Shown here piece after piece: positions 1 to 8,171 of a stretch of 28,641 bases of DNA (within the stretch, counting starts at the first letter, position 1; the number at the start of each line of letters is the position of its first letter). The translations under genes were made by a program, and so were the position numbers. Under the pieces are notes generated by a model, which did not search any database, was not told the origin of the DNA, and saw only the letters and a program-made list of their open reading frames with translations. Origin of the DNA: Puniceicoccales bacterium (GTDB taxonomy: Bacteria > Verrucomicrobiota > Verrucomicrobiia > Opitutales > JAIRLG01); assembly GCA_031278595.1 (NCBI GenBank), contig JAITKE010000017.1:1-28641 (forward strand), written 5' to 3'.

Positions 1-57
1 GGCACCAACCCCCCCGGCCCCTGGGGTTTTGGGCGCCTCTGTGTTTTTAAGGGCCTG

Positions 58-167
58 GGGGCCGCGTTTGCGTGGGGGGCTGGGACAGGGAACTTTCTCC
101 GCCCCCTCACGCGACGCCCGCGCCGCGGGCGCGGGCGCCTGGGCCCCTTGGGCCCAAAGGCGGCCCC
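58..167. repeat. Cloverleaf palindromic repeat, copy 1
   Basis: The outer stem GGGGCCGCGTTTG (58-70) pairs with CAAAGGCGGCCCC (155-167) with one mismatch. Inside are three hairpins: a GCGTGGGGGGC-type arm closing on GCCCCCTCACGC, a GC-only arm around GCCCGCG/CGCGGGC, and TGGGCCCCTTGGGCCCA. The architecture matches the other cloverleaf repeats in the window, and the outer stem is closest to the copies at 12954 and 24803. It is downstream of the ABC ATPase gene, so it could also act as a transcription end. That role is inference. Confidence 0.75.
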
Positions 168-387
168 AAAATCTGGATTAAACAACGGCAGAAGTCATGG
201 CAGTTCTCTCGGAACTGTTGATTCAGGAATCCTTGAGGGTGTCGATTTCAACACACTGTGTCCGGTCTTTTCGCTGCAGTATATGAGTCTCCGAAGGGAT
301 ATTTTCCACGTCGTATGGCTGGATCGCGGCTTTACCCTATACGACCACGGGGCCTGACCTGCTCCGCTGCATCATTCCCCCTTCGCC
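168..387. other. Spacer without a recognisable gene
   Basis: About 220 bases lie between the first cloverleaf repeat and the stop codon of the ABC ATPase gene. Short open frames exist on both strands (for example 148-357 plus), but none shows a recognisable motif or family resemblance. No permease gene for the neighbouring ABC ATPase is visible here. Confidence 0.4.
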
Positions 388-1152
388 TCACATATACCTC
401 CGCAAAAACCGGCGGGTGCGCTCGTCTTTGGGGGAGATGAAGATCTCGTCCTCGTCGGAGATCTCGATGATCCGGCCCTCTTCGATGTAGATGATGTAGT
501 CCGAGGCGTCGCGGGCGAAACGCATCTCGTGCGTGACGATGATCTGGGTCATGCCCTCGTGGTCCAGGTGGCGCATGACCTCCAACACCTCCTCCACCAT
601 GCCCGGATCCAGAGAGGAAGTCGGCTCGTCGTAGAGCATCACCTTCGGCTGCATGGCCAGGGCTCGGGCGATGGCAGCCCGCTGCTTCTGCCCACCGGAC
701 AGGCTCCAGGGGCGGCGGTGGGACAGACCGGACAGGCCGACCTTTTCCAGCAGCTCCATGGCTTTTTGCTTGGCGGCTTCGCGGGCTTCTTTTTTGACCA
801 CGAGGGGGGCCAGCATGATATTTTCCAGCAGCGTCTTGTTGGGGAAGAGGTTGAAGGATTGGAAGACCATGCCGACCTGTTGGCGCAGTGCGTGGGCCCG
901 GTCGAAGAAATGCGCGTCGAGGGCCGAGCTCCGGTCGGGCCGCGAGAGCGTGATGCCGTCGATGCGGATGCTACCGGCGTCGAGGATGTCGAGGCAGTTC
1001 AGGCAGCGCAGGAGCGTCGATTTCCCGCAGCCGGAGGGCCCGATGATCGAGACGAGATCGCCGGTCTCGATGGCAAAGCTGATGTCGTCGAGGATAAGGC
1101 TCTCGTCGTGGTATTTTTGAAGGTGCTGGACCGAGATCAGAGGCTCTGTCAT
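388..1152 (-). CDS. Polar amino acid-type ABC transporter ATP-binding protein
   Basis: This 254-residue cytoplasmic ATPase would power an ABC importer. It has all nucleotide-binding motifs in order: Walker A GPSGCGKST (38-46), Q-loop MVFQSFNLFP (Gln about 98), signature LSGGQKQR (151-158), Walker B VMLYDEPTS with Asp175/Glu176, D-loop SSLDP, and H-loop VTHEM (His208). The length and the FQSFNLFP and THEMRFARD stretches are typical of the GlnQ/HisP/ArtP family for polar amino acids. It is the last gene of a four-gene minus-strand operon, starting 9 bases after the lspA stop. No permease or binding-protein gene is adjacent, so the substrate cannot be named. Family assignment is secure; the amino acid specificity is inferred from family similarity. 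Confidence 0.9.
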   Translation of the reverse strand: MTEPLISVQHLQKYHDESLILDDISFAIETGDLVSIIGPSGCGKSTLLRCLNCLDILDAGSIRIDGITLSRPDRSSALDAHFFDRAHALRQQVGMVFQSFNLFPNKTLLENIMLAPLVVKKEAREAAKQKAMELLEKVGLSGLSHRRPWSLSGGQKQRAAIARALAMQPKVMLYDEPTSSLDPGMVEEVLEVMRHLDHEGMTQIIVTHEMRFARDASDYIIYIEEGRIIEISDEDEIFISPKDERTRRFLRRYM

Positions 1153-1161
1153 GTCGGATAT

Positions 1162-1656
1162 CTAGAAACTTGAGGGGGAGTCCGGAGGGACGGGAACGCG
1201 GGAGGGCAAGAGCAGGAGAGCGCCGACGGCGAGGCAGATGGCGGTGTCGGCCAGGTTGAAGCTCGGCCAGCGGTAGAAGGGCAGGTGGATGTCGATGAAA
1301 TCCGTGACGCCGCCCTGGCGCAGTCGGTCGAGGACATTGCCCAAAATGCCACCGCTCAACAATCCGTAGGCGACGGGATGCACCTTAATTGTCTGGGCAT
1401 ACGACCAGAGAATTACGGCGGCGACCAGGAGGCCCAGGACGGCGAGTCCGCGGTTACAGCCCTGCCAGAGCCCCCAGGCTGCCCCGGTATTTTGGGTATG
1501 GCCGATGAAAAACCACTGGCCGAAGACCGCAAGGGGCTTCAGCTCCAACGCGCACGCGTGAGCCCGGACGCAGTGCTTGGTGATTCCATCGGCGCTGAGC
1601 ACGCCCACCAGGCTGAGGAGGAAAGGGAGAAGGGGGCGCTTCGAAAGACCGCTCAC
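1162..1656 (-). CDS. lspA: Lipoprotein signal peptidase II
   Basis: LspA is an inner-membrane aspartyl protease that removes the signal peptide from diacylated prolipoproteins. The 164-residue protein has four hydrophobic segments and the family boxes: D-x3-K near the first helix (ADGITK, residues 22-27), NTGAAWG (56-62), GGILGN-LDR (102-111), VTDFID (117-122) and FNLADTAI (133-140). By homology the catalytic aspartates should be Asp119 (in VTDF) and Asp137 (in FNLAD). The start codon is GTG, 3 bases after the TAG of the upstream dksA-like gene, so the two are probably translationally coupled. Gene order ileS, dksA-like, lspA is a known arrangement that ties lipoprotein processing to a housekeeping operon. 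Confidence 0.95.
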   Translation of the reverse strand: MSGLSKRPLLPFLLSLVGVLSADGITKHCVRAHACALELKPLAVFGQWFFIGHTQNTGAAWGLWQGCNRGLAVLGLLVAAVILWSYAQTIKVHPVAYGLLSGGILGNVLDRLRQGGVTDFIDIHLPFYRWPSFNLADTAICLAVGALLLLPSRVPVPPDSPSSF

Positions 1657-1659
1657 GTC

Positions 1660-2376
1660 CTAGACCTCGGCTTCCTCTTCCTCGTCGAAGAGGGCGGACT
1701 TATCCTCCAGGTTACCGGGGAAAATACTTTCGGCCACGTGGACGCGCTGCAGCTGGGCATCCTGCCGCTCCTTTTCGGCCTTGCCCTCCAGCGAGTAGCG
1801 CGTGAAAGGGATGGCGAGCAGGCGCTCCTCCGCAATCGGCTGACCGGTGATTTCGCAGCGGCCGTAGGTGCCCTCGAATAGGCGCCCGATGGCTCCGTCG
1901 ATTTCCTGCAGAACTTCCGCCTCGTCCTCCATCAGGCTGAGGGCGAAGTCCATGTCGAAGTCGTCGATGGGCGCGACGCTTTCGTGTCCCTGAAGCCTCT
2001 CCTTCAGAGCGACCAGACGCTCGTAGTGTTTCTTGAATGGCTCCGGAACTTCTCTCGCCTTTTTAGAAGAGAGCACTGAGTTCATCTGTGGGTCGAAGCC
2101 CAGGAGCTCGGCGATGCCAGCGGCGGCGACGACCTTGGCCCGTGCGGCCGGAGGGGCCTCGGGCAGGACGTTCACCGACACCTGGGGCCTAGAACGGCTC
2201 TCCTCACCGGTTTCCAACCGGAGCTGCTGCGCTTCGGCGATGGCGGCGCGCACATCTTCCATCGTGAAGACCAGCAAATCCCGATGGCTGCGGCGCTCCT
2301 GCACCTGCTTCCGCCGCCGAAGAATGCCGCTGACCGTGTCGTGATGAAGGTTTTTTTTCAGATGAGAGGTGACCAT
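1660..2376 (-). CDS. DksA/TraR-family regulator with degenerate zinc finger
   Basis: This 238-residue protein belongs to the DksA/TraR family, which binds in the secondary channel of RNA polymerase and modulates initiation, often with ppGpp. The C-terminal half shows the family layout: a helical stretch from about residue 112, an acidic tip-like segment DDFDMDFA (138-145), a return helix, then YGRCEITGQPIAEERLLAIP (171-190). A canonical family member has four cysteines (CxxC...CxxC). Here only Cys174 remains: the second position is Thr and the last pair is replaced in RYSLEGK. The N-terminal 110 residues are basic then Ala/Pro-rich and not recognisable. It starts 24 bases after ileS and ends 3 bases before lspA. 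Regulation of the polymerase is inferred from family membership. Confidence 0.85.
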   Translation of the reverse strand: MVTSHLKKNLHHDTVSGILRRRKQVQERRSHRDLLVFTMEDVRAAIAEAQQLRLETGEESRSRPQVSVNVLPEAPPAARAKVVAAAGIAELLGFDPQMNSVLSSKKAREVPEPFKKHYERLVALKERLQGHESVAPIDDFDMDFALSLMEDEAEVLQEIDGAIGRLFEGTYGRCEITGQPIAEERLLAIPFTRYSLEGKAEKERQDAQLQRVHVAESIFPGNLEDKSALFDEEEEAEV

Positions 2377-2400
2377 GTGAATGGATAAGACTGATCTTGG

Positions 2401-5202
2401 CTAAAAAGGGCTGGCCTGCTCTTCCAGTACCCGAAGGCAGCGCCCGCAGACGCTGGAGAATTTTCCGGCCGGGGCAAGACGTCCCACGCGGCGCCAACAG
2501 CGCGGGCAGCGCTCGCCGGGGGCTGGACGGATCTCGACTTCCGGCGCATTGAGGCCCGGAACATCCTCACACTCGACCTTCGAGACGATGAAGTATTCCG
2601 GCAGATCGGTTGTATTTTCCTGCAGGAGGCGGAAGAGATCCTCTTCGGCCGAGCCGCGGAGGAGCACCTGGGCGTCGAGGGACTGGCCGATGATTTTTTC
2701 CTGCCGCAGCCGCTCGAGCCTTTCGTGGATTTGGGAACGGAAGTCCAAAATGCGGTCGATGGGGCCCTCGATGGCCTCGTCTTCCGGGATGTCCTCCGCT
2801 CTCGGCCATTCGCTGAGATGGATGGACTCCATCTTTGGGCCGCTCTGGGCTTCATGGGCCTCATCGCAGGTGAAGCTGAGGATGGGGGCCAGCAGGCGAA
2901 TCAGTATCTGGAAAATCTGCTGAATCGTGCTCTGGGAGGAGCGCCGCTTCGGCCACCGGAGACCCAGGGTATAGAGTCGGTCCTTGAGAATGTCGTGGTA
3001 TCGAGCCGACAGCTCGACGTGGCAGAAGTGACGGATGTATTGGTAGGCGCGATGGAACTCGTAGTTCTCAAAGGCGTCCGTCACCTGCCGGATGAGCCTC
3101 TTGGCCTTTTGGACCACCCAGCGGTCGAGGGGTGTCCGGTCGGGAAGAGCAACCGTGTCTCCGGCCGGATCGAAGTCGAAGAGATTGCCCAGCTGGAAGC
3201 GCAGCGTATTGCGAAGGGTCCGATAGGTGGCGACGACATGGGTGAAGATGTCATCGGAAAGCGGAATATCATCCCGAAAGTCCTCGGAGGCGATCCACAG
3301 GCGAACGATGTCGGCACCGAATCGCCGGACATAATCATCGGCGGTCTGAGGCTTGCCATCGCTTTTGGAGATTTTCTTCCGGTCATCACCGACGACGAAG
3401 CCGTGGGTCAGAACGCTTCGATAGGGAGCCTGGCCATCATTCGTGATGAGGCTGGTCCAGAGCGAGGATTGAAACCAGCCGCGGTGCTGGTCGCTGCCCT
3501 CCAGGTAGAGGTCAGCCGGAAAGCGCAGTTCCTCGTTCTTTTTCAGCACGGCGTAGTGACTGCTGCCGGAGTCGATCCAGACATCGAGGGTATCTTCGCC
3601 CTTGCGCAGATTCTCCCGGGACCAGGGCTTCGGGAGCTCGATGCCTTCTAGAATTTCCTCGGCGTCGGAGCGGAACCAGAAATCACTGCCGTGCTGGCGA
3701 ATCCTGTGGGCGACGGCCCGGATGACGGACGCGTCCAGCAGTGCCTCGTCCTGCCCGTTGAAAAAGACGGGGAGGGGAATTCCCCAGCTGCGTTGGCGGC
3801 TGATGCACCAATCCGGCCGCGAGCCGACGGCCCCGCGGATGCGGTTTTCTCCCCAGGGCGGAAGCCAGCGCACCCGCCCGATCGCCTCCAATGCCCGTTG
3901 CCGAAGGTCTCGGTGGTCGATGGAGAGGAACCATTGCTGCATGGCCCGAAAGATGAGCGGTGTTTTCGAGCGCCAGCAGTGCGGGTAGGAATGGGTGATC
4001 CTCTCGCAGGCCAGCAGATGACCGTTGTTGCGCAATTTTTGGATGACCGCTTCGTTGGCCGGGGAACCATTCTCCGTTTCCAGAACGGAGAGGCCGACCC
4101 ACTCCGGCGGGATTCGGCCGTCATCGACATAGCACCCCTCGTCGTCGATGGGGCTGTAGACCTCCAGCCGATAGCGCAGGCCGGTCTGGTAATCCTCCAG
4201 GCCATGCCCGGGCGCGGTGTGGACGCAGCCGCTGCCGGTCTCGGTCGTGACGTAGTCCGCCAGGACGACGGGGCTCTCCCGCGGTAGAAAAGGGTGCCGT
4301 GTGCGCAGGCCCTCGGCGTCCTTCCCGGAAAACTTTTGGCCGATTCGGCAGTTCGAAAGGGAACAGGCCTGGGCGAAGGAGGAGGCGAGGGCCTCCGCGA
4401 CGAGGAATCTTCCCCTTTCGGAAATGATTTCGACGTAGTCGAGCGCGGGATGGAGGGCGATGGCCAGATTGGAGGGCATCGTCCAGGGCGTGGTCGTCCA
4501 GATGACGAAGGCGGCCCCGTCGGAAATGCCGAGTTTCCGCGAATGCTCGTCGGCGATGAGGGGGAAGGAGACCCAGAGGGAAGGGCTGCGGTGTTCCCGG
4601 TATTCGACCTCCGCCTCCGCCAGGGCCGTTCGGCAGGGAATTGACCAGTAGACGGGTTTTTGGCGGCGGTAGATGTAGCCCTGTTCCACCGCCCGGGCAA
4701 AAATCTCGAGAACGGAGGCCTCGTAGGCGGGATCCATCGTGCGGTACTCGTGTTTCCAGTCCGCCAGAATGCCGAGCCGCGAGAACTGCTGTCGCTGTCG
4801 ATCCCGAAATTTTTGGGAGAAATCGGCACAGGCCCGCCGCAGCTCGACGGCGGAGAGCGTGCGCTTTTCCTCGCGGATCTGCCGGGCCACTTTGTGCTCA
4901 ATCGGCAGGCCGTGGCAATCCCAACCCGGCACATAGGGTGTCCGAAAGCCCCGCAGGGACTTGTAGCGCAGAAGAATGTCCTTGAGGATTTTGTTCAACG
5001 CGGTGCCGATGTGGACATCCCCGTTGGTGAAAGGAGGCCCGTCGTGCAGGACGAAGAGCGGCCCCCGCCGGTTTTTTTCCTGAATCTTCTCGTAGAGCCC
5101 CAGGGCCTCCCAGCGGGCGATGCGCCCGGGTTCCTGCTCGGTCAGATTGGCCCGCATCCCAAAGCTCGTCCGCGGCAGATTAAGGCTGTCCTTATGGTCC
5201 AC
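2401..5202 (-). CDS. ileS: Isoleucyl-tRNA synthetase
   Basis: This 933-residue class I synthetase charges tRNA-Ile and edits valine. Catalytic core: GPPFTNGDVHIGTALN with the HIGH-type motif HIGT (64-67), and the KMSKS-type motif KISKS (610-614). The CP1 editing domain lies between, with WTTTPWTMPSN (235-245) and GSGCVHTAPGHG (323-334) as its landmarks, followed by SRPDWCISRQRSWGIP (461-476). The C-terminus has the zinc-binding pairs CPRC (899-902) and CGRC (919-922), as in full-length bacterial IleRS. It is the first gene of the minus-strand operon. I looked for a T-box leader upstream and found none. Start ATG fits the conserved N-terminal alignment (LPRTSFGMRANL). Confidence 0.97.
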   Translation of the reverse strand: MDHKDSLNLPRTSFGMRANLTEQEPGRIARWEALGLYEKIQEKNRRGPLFVLHDGPPFTNGDVHIGTALNKILKDILLRYKSLRGFRTPYVPGWDCHGLPIEHKVARQIREEKRTLSAVELRRACADFSQKFRDRQRQQFSRLGILADWKHEYRTMDPAYEASVLEIFARAVEQGYIYRRQKPVYWSIPCRTALAEAEVEYREHRSPSLWVSFPLIADEHSRKLGISDGAAFVIWTTTPWTMPSNLAIALHPALDYVEIISERGRFLVAEALASSFAQACSLSNCRIGQKFSGKDAEGLRTRHPFLPRESPVVLADYVTTETGSGCVHTAPGHGLEDYQTGLRYRLEVYSPIDDEGCYVDDGRIPPEWVGLSVLETENGSPANEAVIQKLRNNGHLLACERITHSYPHCWRSKTPLIFRAMQQWFLSIDHRDLRQRALEAIGRVRWLPPWGENRIRGAVGSRPDWCISRQRSWGIPLPVFFNGQDEALLDASVIRAVAHRIRQHGSDFWFRSDAEEILEGIELPKPWSRENLRKGEDTLDVWIDSGSSHYAVLKKNEELRFPADLYLEGSDQHRGWFQSSLWTSLITNDGQAPYRSVLTHGFVVGDDRKKISKSDGKPQTADDYVRRFGADIVRLWIASEDFRDDIPLSDDIFTHVVATYRTLRNTLRFQLGNLFDFDPAGDTVALPDRTPLDRWVVQKAKRLIRQVTDAFENYEFHRAYQYIRHFCHVELSARYHDILKDRLYTLGLRWPKRRSSQSTIQQIFQILIRLLAPILSFTCDEAHEAQSGPKMESIHLSEWPRAEDIPEDEAIEGPIDRILDFRSQIHERLERLRQEKIIGQSLDAQVLLRGSAEEDLFRLLQENTTDLPEYFIVSKVECEDVPGLNAPEVEIRPAPGERCPRCWRRVGRLAPAGKFSSVCGRCLRVLEEQASPF

Positions 5203-5351
5203 GAGTCCCGAAAAATGCCATCAGCGAGCGCAACCTGCGCCTTTTGCCCTCCCTGTCAAGAGGAGAGACCGGCCGATATTAATGATGATAATACTTGGGG
5301 AGGATGGTGATGATACTTGGCAAGTCAATTTCCGGCCTCCTCGGGTCTCCG

Positions 5352-5457
5352 CTCCGGCGATCCCAAAACTTTTAAGTTTTGCTGCTGCGCTCCGCGCAGC
5401 AGGCGCTGGGCTTCAAAGCCTTTGGAATTCTCCGAAGCCCAGCGCGGATCGCCGGAG
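5352..5457. repeat. Cloverleaf palindromic repeat, copy 2
   Basis: The outer stem CTCCGGCGATCC (5352-5363) pairs perfectly with GGATCGCCGGAG (5446-5457). It encloses three perfect hairpins: AAAACTT/AAGTTTT (365-380 within 5 kb), CTGCTGCGC/GCGCAGCAG (5382-5402), and GCGCTGGGCTTC/GAAGCCCAGCGC (5403-5414 with 5434-5445). The outer-stem sequence is unlike the other copies, yet the three-arm layout is identical. Confidence 0.85.
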
Positions 5458-5599
5458 CTGCCACAGCCGAGTATTGGCGATTTTGGTCCGCCCTCACAGG
5501 CGAGATCAAAGGAAGACCCCCTCTGTCAGGAGAAGACCCCCTAGGAAAAGACACCCTCTGTCAAGAAGAGAGACCCGCCCCGGCGAGAGAGATCTCTTC

Positions 5600-5650
5600 C
5601 CACGCGTTTGATTTGAGGATTTTCAAGGCGGGGGAAAAGTTTACACTTAG
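5600..5650 (+). promoter_or_regulatory. Promoter-like block shared with the 8228 gene
   Basis: The sequence around CGTTTGATTT, GGATTTTCAAG and GTTTACACT is closely matched at 8172-8220 (CGTTTAATTT, GGATTTTCAAG, CGTTACAAT). In the second location the block ends 10 bases before a start codon with a TACAAT -10-like hexamer. Here the -10-like hexamer is TACACT, about 340 bases upstream of the kinase start, with a cloverleaf repeat in between. A common promoter for the two genes is inference; no good -35 box is visible. Confidence 0.4.
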
Positions 5651-5713
5651 CTATCAGATACGGAGCAAGGGGAAAGGCCCCGCTCGCCCGATTATGGATG
5701 AACGGTGGGATGG

Positions 5714-5810
5714 TGGGGCTGGCTTTCGATTCCTTCGGAATCGGGCCCGCTGCGCGGGCCGCCTGGAGGAAAAGGACAAAGTCCTTTTCCTTCAGGCAAA
5801 GCCAGCCCCA
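5714..5810. repeat. Cloverleaf palindromic repeat, copy 3
   Basis: The outer stem TGGGGCTGGCTTT (5714-5726) pairs perfectly with AAAGCCAGCCCCA (5798-5810). Arms in order: CGATTCCTTCGGAATCG, GGCCCGCTGCGCGGGCC, and a long arm GCCTGGAGGAAAAGGAC closing on GTCCTTTTCCTTCAGGC with one mismatch. Arm order is the reverse of the copies at 16002 and 25893, so this copy is inserted in the opposite orientation. It lies in the possible leader of the kinase gene. Confidence 0.9.
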
Positions 5811-5987
5811 ATATTCGAAGCAACCGCTCTAAAAACAGAGACACAAGAATATCAGGAATTTTTAGGAACATCAGGGTTTTTTTGCCAACCGTCGAAGATG
5901 GAAATAAACGAGAGAGAGAATTTTTGTCCTTTACAGATTTTTTATAAGCTCTTTCAGAGGGGGCTCCATAGCTTTAACCCGTAAAAA

Positions 5988-7985
5988 ATGATGCGTTCCC
6001 TTTGGTCTATTCTAGGTCTGTCCTTTGGATTGCTGGTAACTTATGCCTCGATTCACTGTTGGGATGAGTTTTTTACTGAAGAAACTGAAAGGACTGCATC
6101 GGCCTTCTCTCCGAACCAGACGATCGACGACAAGGAGGCAACCCCTAATCCCGATTTTTCAGAAGACTCCACGCTTCCTCTTCATTTGAAAGAACCGGAA
6201 GAGAAAAAGGCGGCTGAGCAGGGCGACTCGGTGTCTGAAAGCGATGTCCCAGTTTCTGACGGAGCGGTTGGCATTGGGACCAGTGGAAGTGAATGGATGG
6301 CGAGGCTCGAAGAGGATTTAGGTGACGATGAAAACCCCGTGAATTCCTTCGATCTTGTGTCATCGCCGAAAGCGGAGGAACCCTGGCAACCAGAGGGATC
6401 TAGCAGGCGGCCGAATGGGGGAAGTCCTGGGCTAAATCAATCCCCCACGGCAGCAAATCCCATGGCCGCCCGGCAAGTCCCTTCGCCCGTGACGGGAGCT
6501 CCCAGTCTGGCGGAGCACGGATCCGATCGAACACGGCCGGCGGCTTCGGCCCAGAGGAGTGAGCAGCACCTGTGGGAAGGAGGAATGGAGAGCCAGAGGA
6601 CGGATGAAACTCGGAGGTCGGGCGACGTTGAGAAAATTCTGTCCCAGCAGTCGGAGAGGAAAGCGCATTTCATCGGCGACAAGAGTCTGAAGGATTTCAG
6701 CGAGATTCCATTGGACAGAACAGAGTGGCGGCTTCTAGGGGAGGGGGCTTTTGGTAAAGTGTACGGAGCGATCATCGATGGAGAGGAGGTTGTGGTCAAG
6801 GTGGCGCGCGGAGATGGGGAAAATGAAGAAAAAGGCAAATTAGATATGGCTGCGGAATTGGCCGCTTCTGAAGCCCTCAGAGCAGTGGTTGAGGAGCAGG
6901 TCGATAAAGCTTTCGAACAGGAGCAGAAGAATATTCAGGCAGTGCTTTCACCGGAGAGCCAAGAGATAAATCCAGAGAAAGAGAGGAATCCTGGACAAGT
7001 GGTGGATTTTGCCAAGTTTCAAGGATTTGGCGGTGTGGTCACTGTCGTGGGGAAAGGACCGGATGGGTCCATCATCCAGGAAAGAATTCGAGGTAAAAAT
7101 TTACAAGCGATATTAGAGAATTCTACAGAAGATTCACCCTACGAAACCTCAGGAGGTTTTCCGAAAAACCTCTCGTGGGCTAAGCAAAAAGCACTGGAAT
7201 TCAGTGCTGAAATGTTGGCCATTCATTCGGCTGGAAAGGTTCACTGTGACATAAAGGCCAATAATCTTATGCTGGATCAGGATGGATATTTGCATATCAT
7301 AGATTTAGGCTCACTGAACAGCATTGGTAATCCAATGGGAGCTTTTTATCACAATGGGCCTCCGGAGGTGACGCAGCCATCTCCGGCGCAACAGAAGTTG
7401 AACACAGTTGTTGCTCGGATAGAAAATCTGCAACAGGCCATCGATCGTGCCGCCAATCTTCCTTCATCTTCTATTCCTTCTATTATTGCCAGACGAACTG
7501 AGATAAAACAGCAAAGAGAGAACCAATTGGCAGAATTGCAAAGGGAAAAAGAAGATTTGCTCCCACAAGTGGAAGCGGAGAAAATAAAAATAGCACCTTC
7601 TTACGATATTTACACAGAGGGTACAGTCTTACCAGGATTGTTTTTCGGGAGAAAAGGGCTTGAGATGAGCAGAGAACGTTTTTACAACAACTCAACCAGA
7701 TACCTTGCGGAAGCCGCAGGCATGGATTACGAGGCGAGGAGGAACTACTTCCGAGTGGCTTTAACTGAGCTCAATAAAAGCCTGAGAGCCGCAACGGGAC
7801 AGGCCTATACGGATGCGGAAATTGAGAAGATGGCGGAGCTCGCAGCCTGGATGATGGATCCGGAACCGGAACATCGGCCCACGTCAGAGCAGGTCTTCAC
7901 GCATCTGCTGGAATTAAATGGCATTTCGACGGCGGAGGAAGAGCACATTCGAAAAGGACAAGCGGCTCGGGCGCAGCAAGCCTAG
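5988..7985 (+). CDS. Membrane-anchored Ser/Thr protein kinase-like protein
   Basis: This 665-residue protein has one N-terminal hydrophobic segment (about residues 5-24: WSILGLSFGLLVTYASI), then about 220 residues of low-complexity acidic, Ser- and Pro-rich linker, then a eukaryotic-type kinase domain. Kinase motifs: glycine loop GEGAFGKV (251-258), VVVKV with the ATP-binding Lys271, catalytic loop HCDIKANN (His419, Asp421, Lys423, Asn426), DLG in place of DFG (439-441), an APE-like GPPE near 455-460, DIYTEG of helix F (540-545) and the C-lobe arginine in PEHRPT (about 629). An Ala/Glu/Gln-rich predicted coiled coil of about 75 residues (roughly 462-535) is inserted between the activation segment and helix F. 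Catalytic residues are present, so it is probably active. Targets are unknown. Lower GC than its neighbours and repeats on both sides suggest an acquired effector-like gene. Confidence 0.85.
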   Translation: MMRSLWSILGLSFGLLVTYASIHCWDEFFTEETERTASAFSPNQTIDDKEATPNPDFSEDSTLPLHLKEPEEKKAAEQGDSVSESDVPVSDGAVGIGTSGSEWMARLEEDLGDDENPVNSFDLVSSPKAEEPWQPEGSSRRPNGGSPGLNQSPTAANPMAARQVPSPVTGAPSLAEHGSDRTRPAASAQRSEQHLWEGGMESQRTDETRRSGDVEKILSQQSERKAHFIGDKSLKDFSEIPLDRTEWRLLGEGAFGKVYGAIIDGEEVVVKVARGDGENEEKGKLDMAAELAASEALRAVVEEQVDKAFEQEQKNIQAVLSPESQEINPEKERNPGQVVDFAKFQGFGGVVTVVGKGPDGSIIQERIRGKNLQAILENSTEDSPYETSGGFPKNLSWAKQKALEFSAEMLAIHSAGKVHCDIKANNLMLDQDGYLHIIDLGSLNSIGNPMGAFYHNGPPEVTQPSPAQQKLNTVVARIENLQQAIDRAANLPSSSIPSIIARRTEIKQQRENQLAELQREKEDLLPQVEAEKIKIAPSYDIYTEGTVLPGLFFGRKGLEMSRERFYNNSTRYLAEAAGMDYEARRNYFRVALTELNKSLRAATGQAYTDAEIEKMAELAAWMMDPEPEHRPTSEQVFTHLLELNGISTAEEEHIRKGQAARAQQA

Positions 7986-8045
7986 CAGCTAGCCGCGCCG
8001 GCAGGTTAGGGGAAGGGTAGAGGTGGTGGAAGATATTTTTTGCTA

Positions 8046-8141
8046 CCGCCTTTGCGCCGGGAGCCCCAGCCAAACAGCCATTTGGCCGGGGCTCCCGGCG
8101 TAGTCCGCTCCGCGGACGAGCCCAAAGGGCTCCAAAGGCGG
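8046..8141. repeat. Cloverleaf palindromic repeat, copy 4
   Basis: The outer stem CCGCCTTTG (8046-8054) pairs with CAAAGGCGG (8133-8141). Arms: CGCCGGGAGCCCC closing on GGGGCTCCCGGCG with a loop that itself contains a GCCAAA/TTTGGC pairing, then GTCCGCTCCGCGGAC, then GAGCCCAAAGGGCTC. It begins about 60 bases after the kinase stop codon. Confidence 0.85.
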
Positions 8142-8171
8142 CGGCTGGCGGTTATCGCATAGGTGCTCCCC

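Larger units (their letters stand above)
5203..5987. other. Repeat-rich divergent spacer between ileS and the kinase gene
   Basis: About 785 bases hold no convincing gene. Contents: a near-direct repeat around 5284-5320 (two versions of TGATGATA-ATACTTGG); three related short units built on CCCTCTGTCAAGAAGAGAGA at about 5251-5270, 5518-5537 and 5554-5575; two cloverleaf repeats (5352-5457 and 5714-5810); and a promoter-like block at about 5600-5650 that resembles the one upstream of the 8228 gene. The 201-codon open frame at 5379-5984 runs straight through both cloverleafs and is rejected as a gene. Confidence 0.6.

Noticed and set aside
2725..3651. Plus-strand 308-codon frame antisense to ileS
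   Set aside because: It lies entirely within the well-supported ileS gene and shows no family motif; a shadow frame of GC-rich coding DNA.
5203..5350. T-box riboswitch upstream of ileS
   Set aside because: No TGGGTGG-type T-box core or terminator/antiterminator pairing was found in the minus-strand leader.
5379..5984. 201-codon plus-strand frame upstream of the kinase
   Set aside because: It reads through two cloverleaf repeats and spacer sequence and has no motif.
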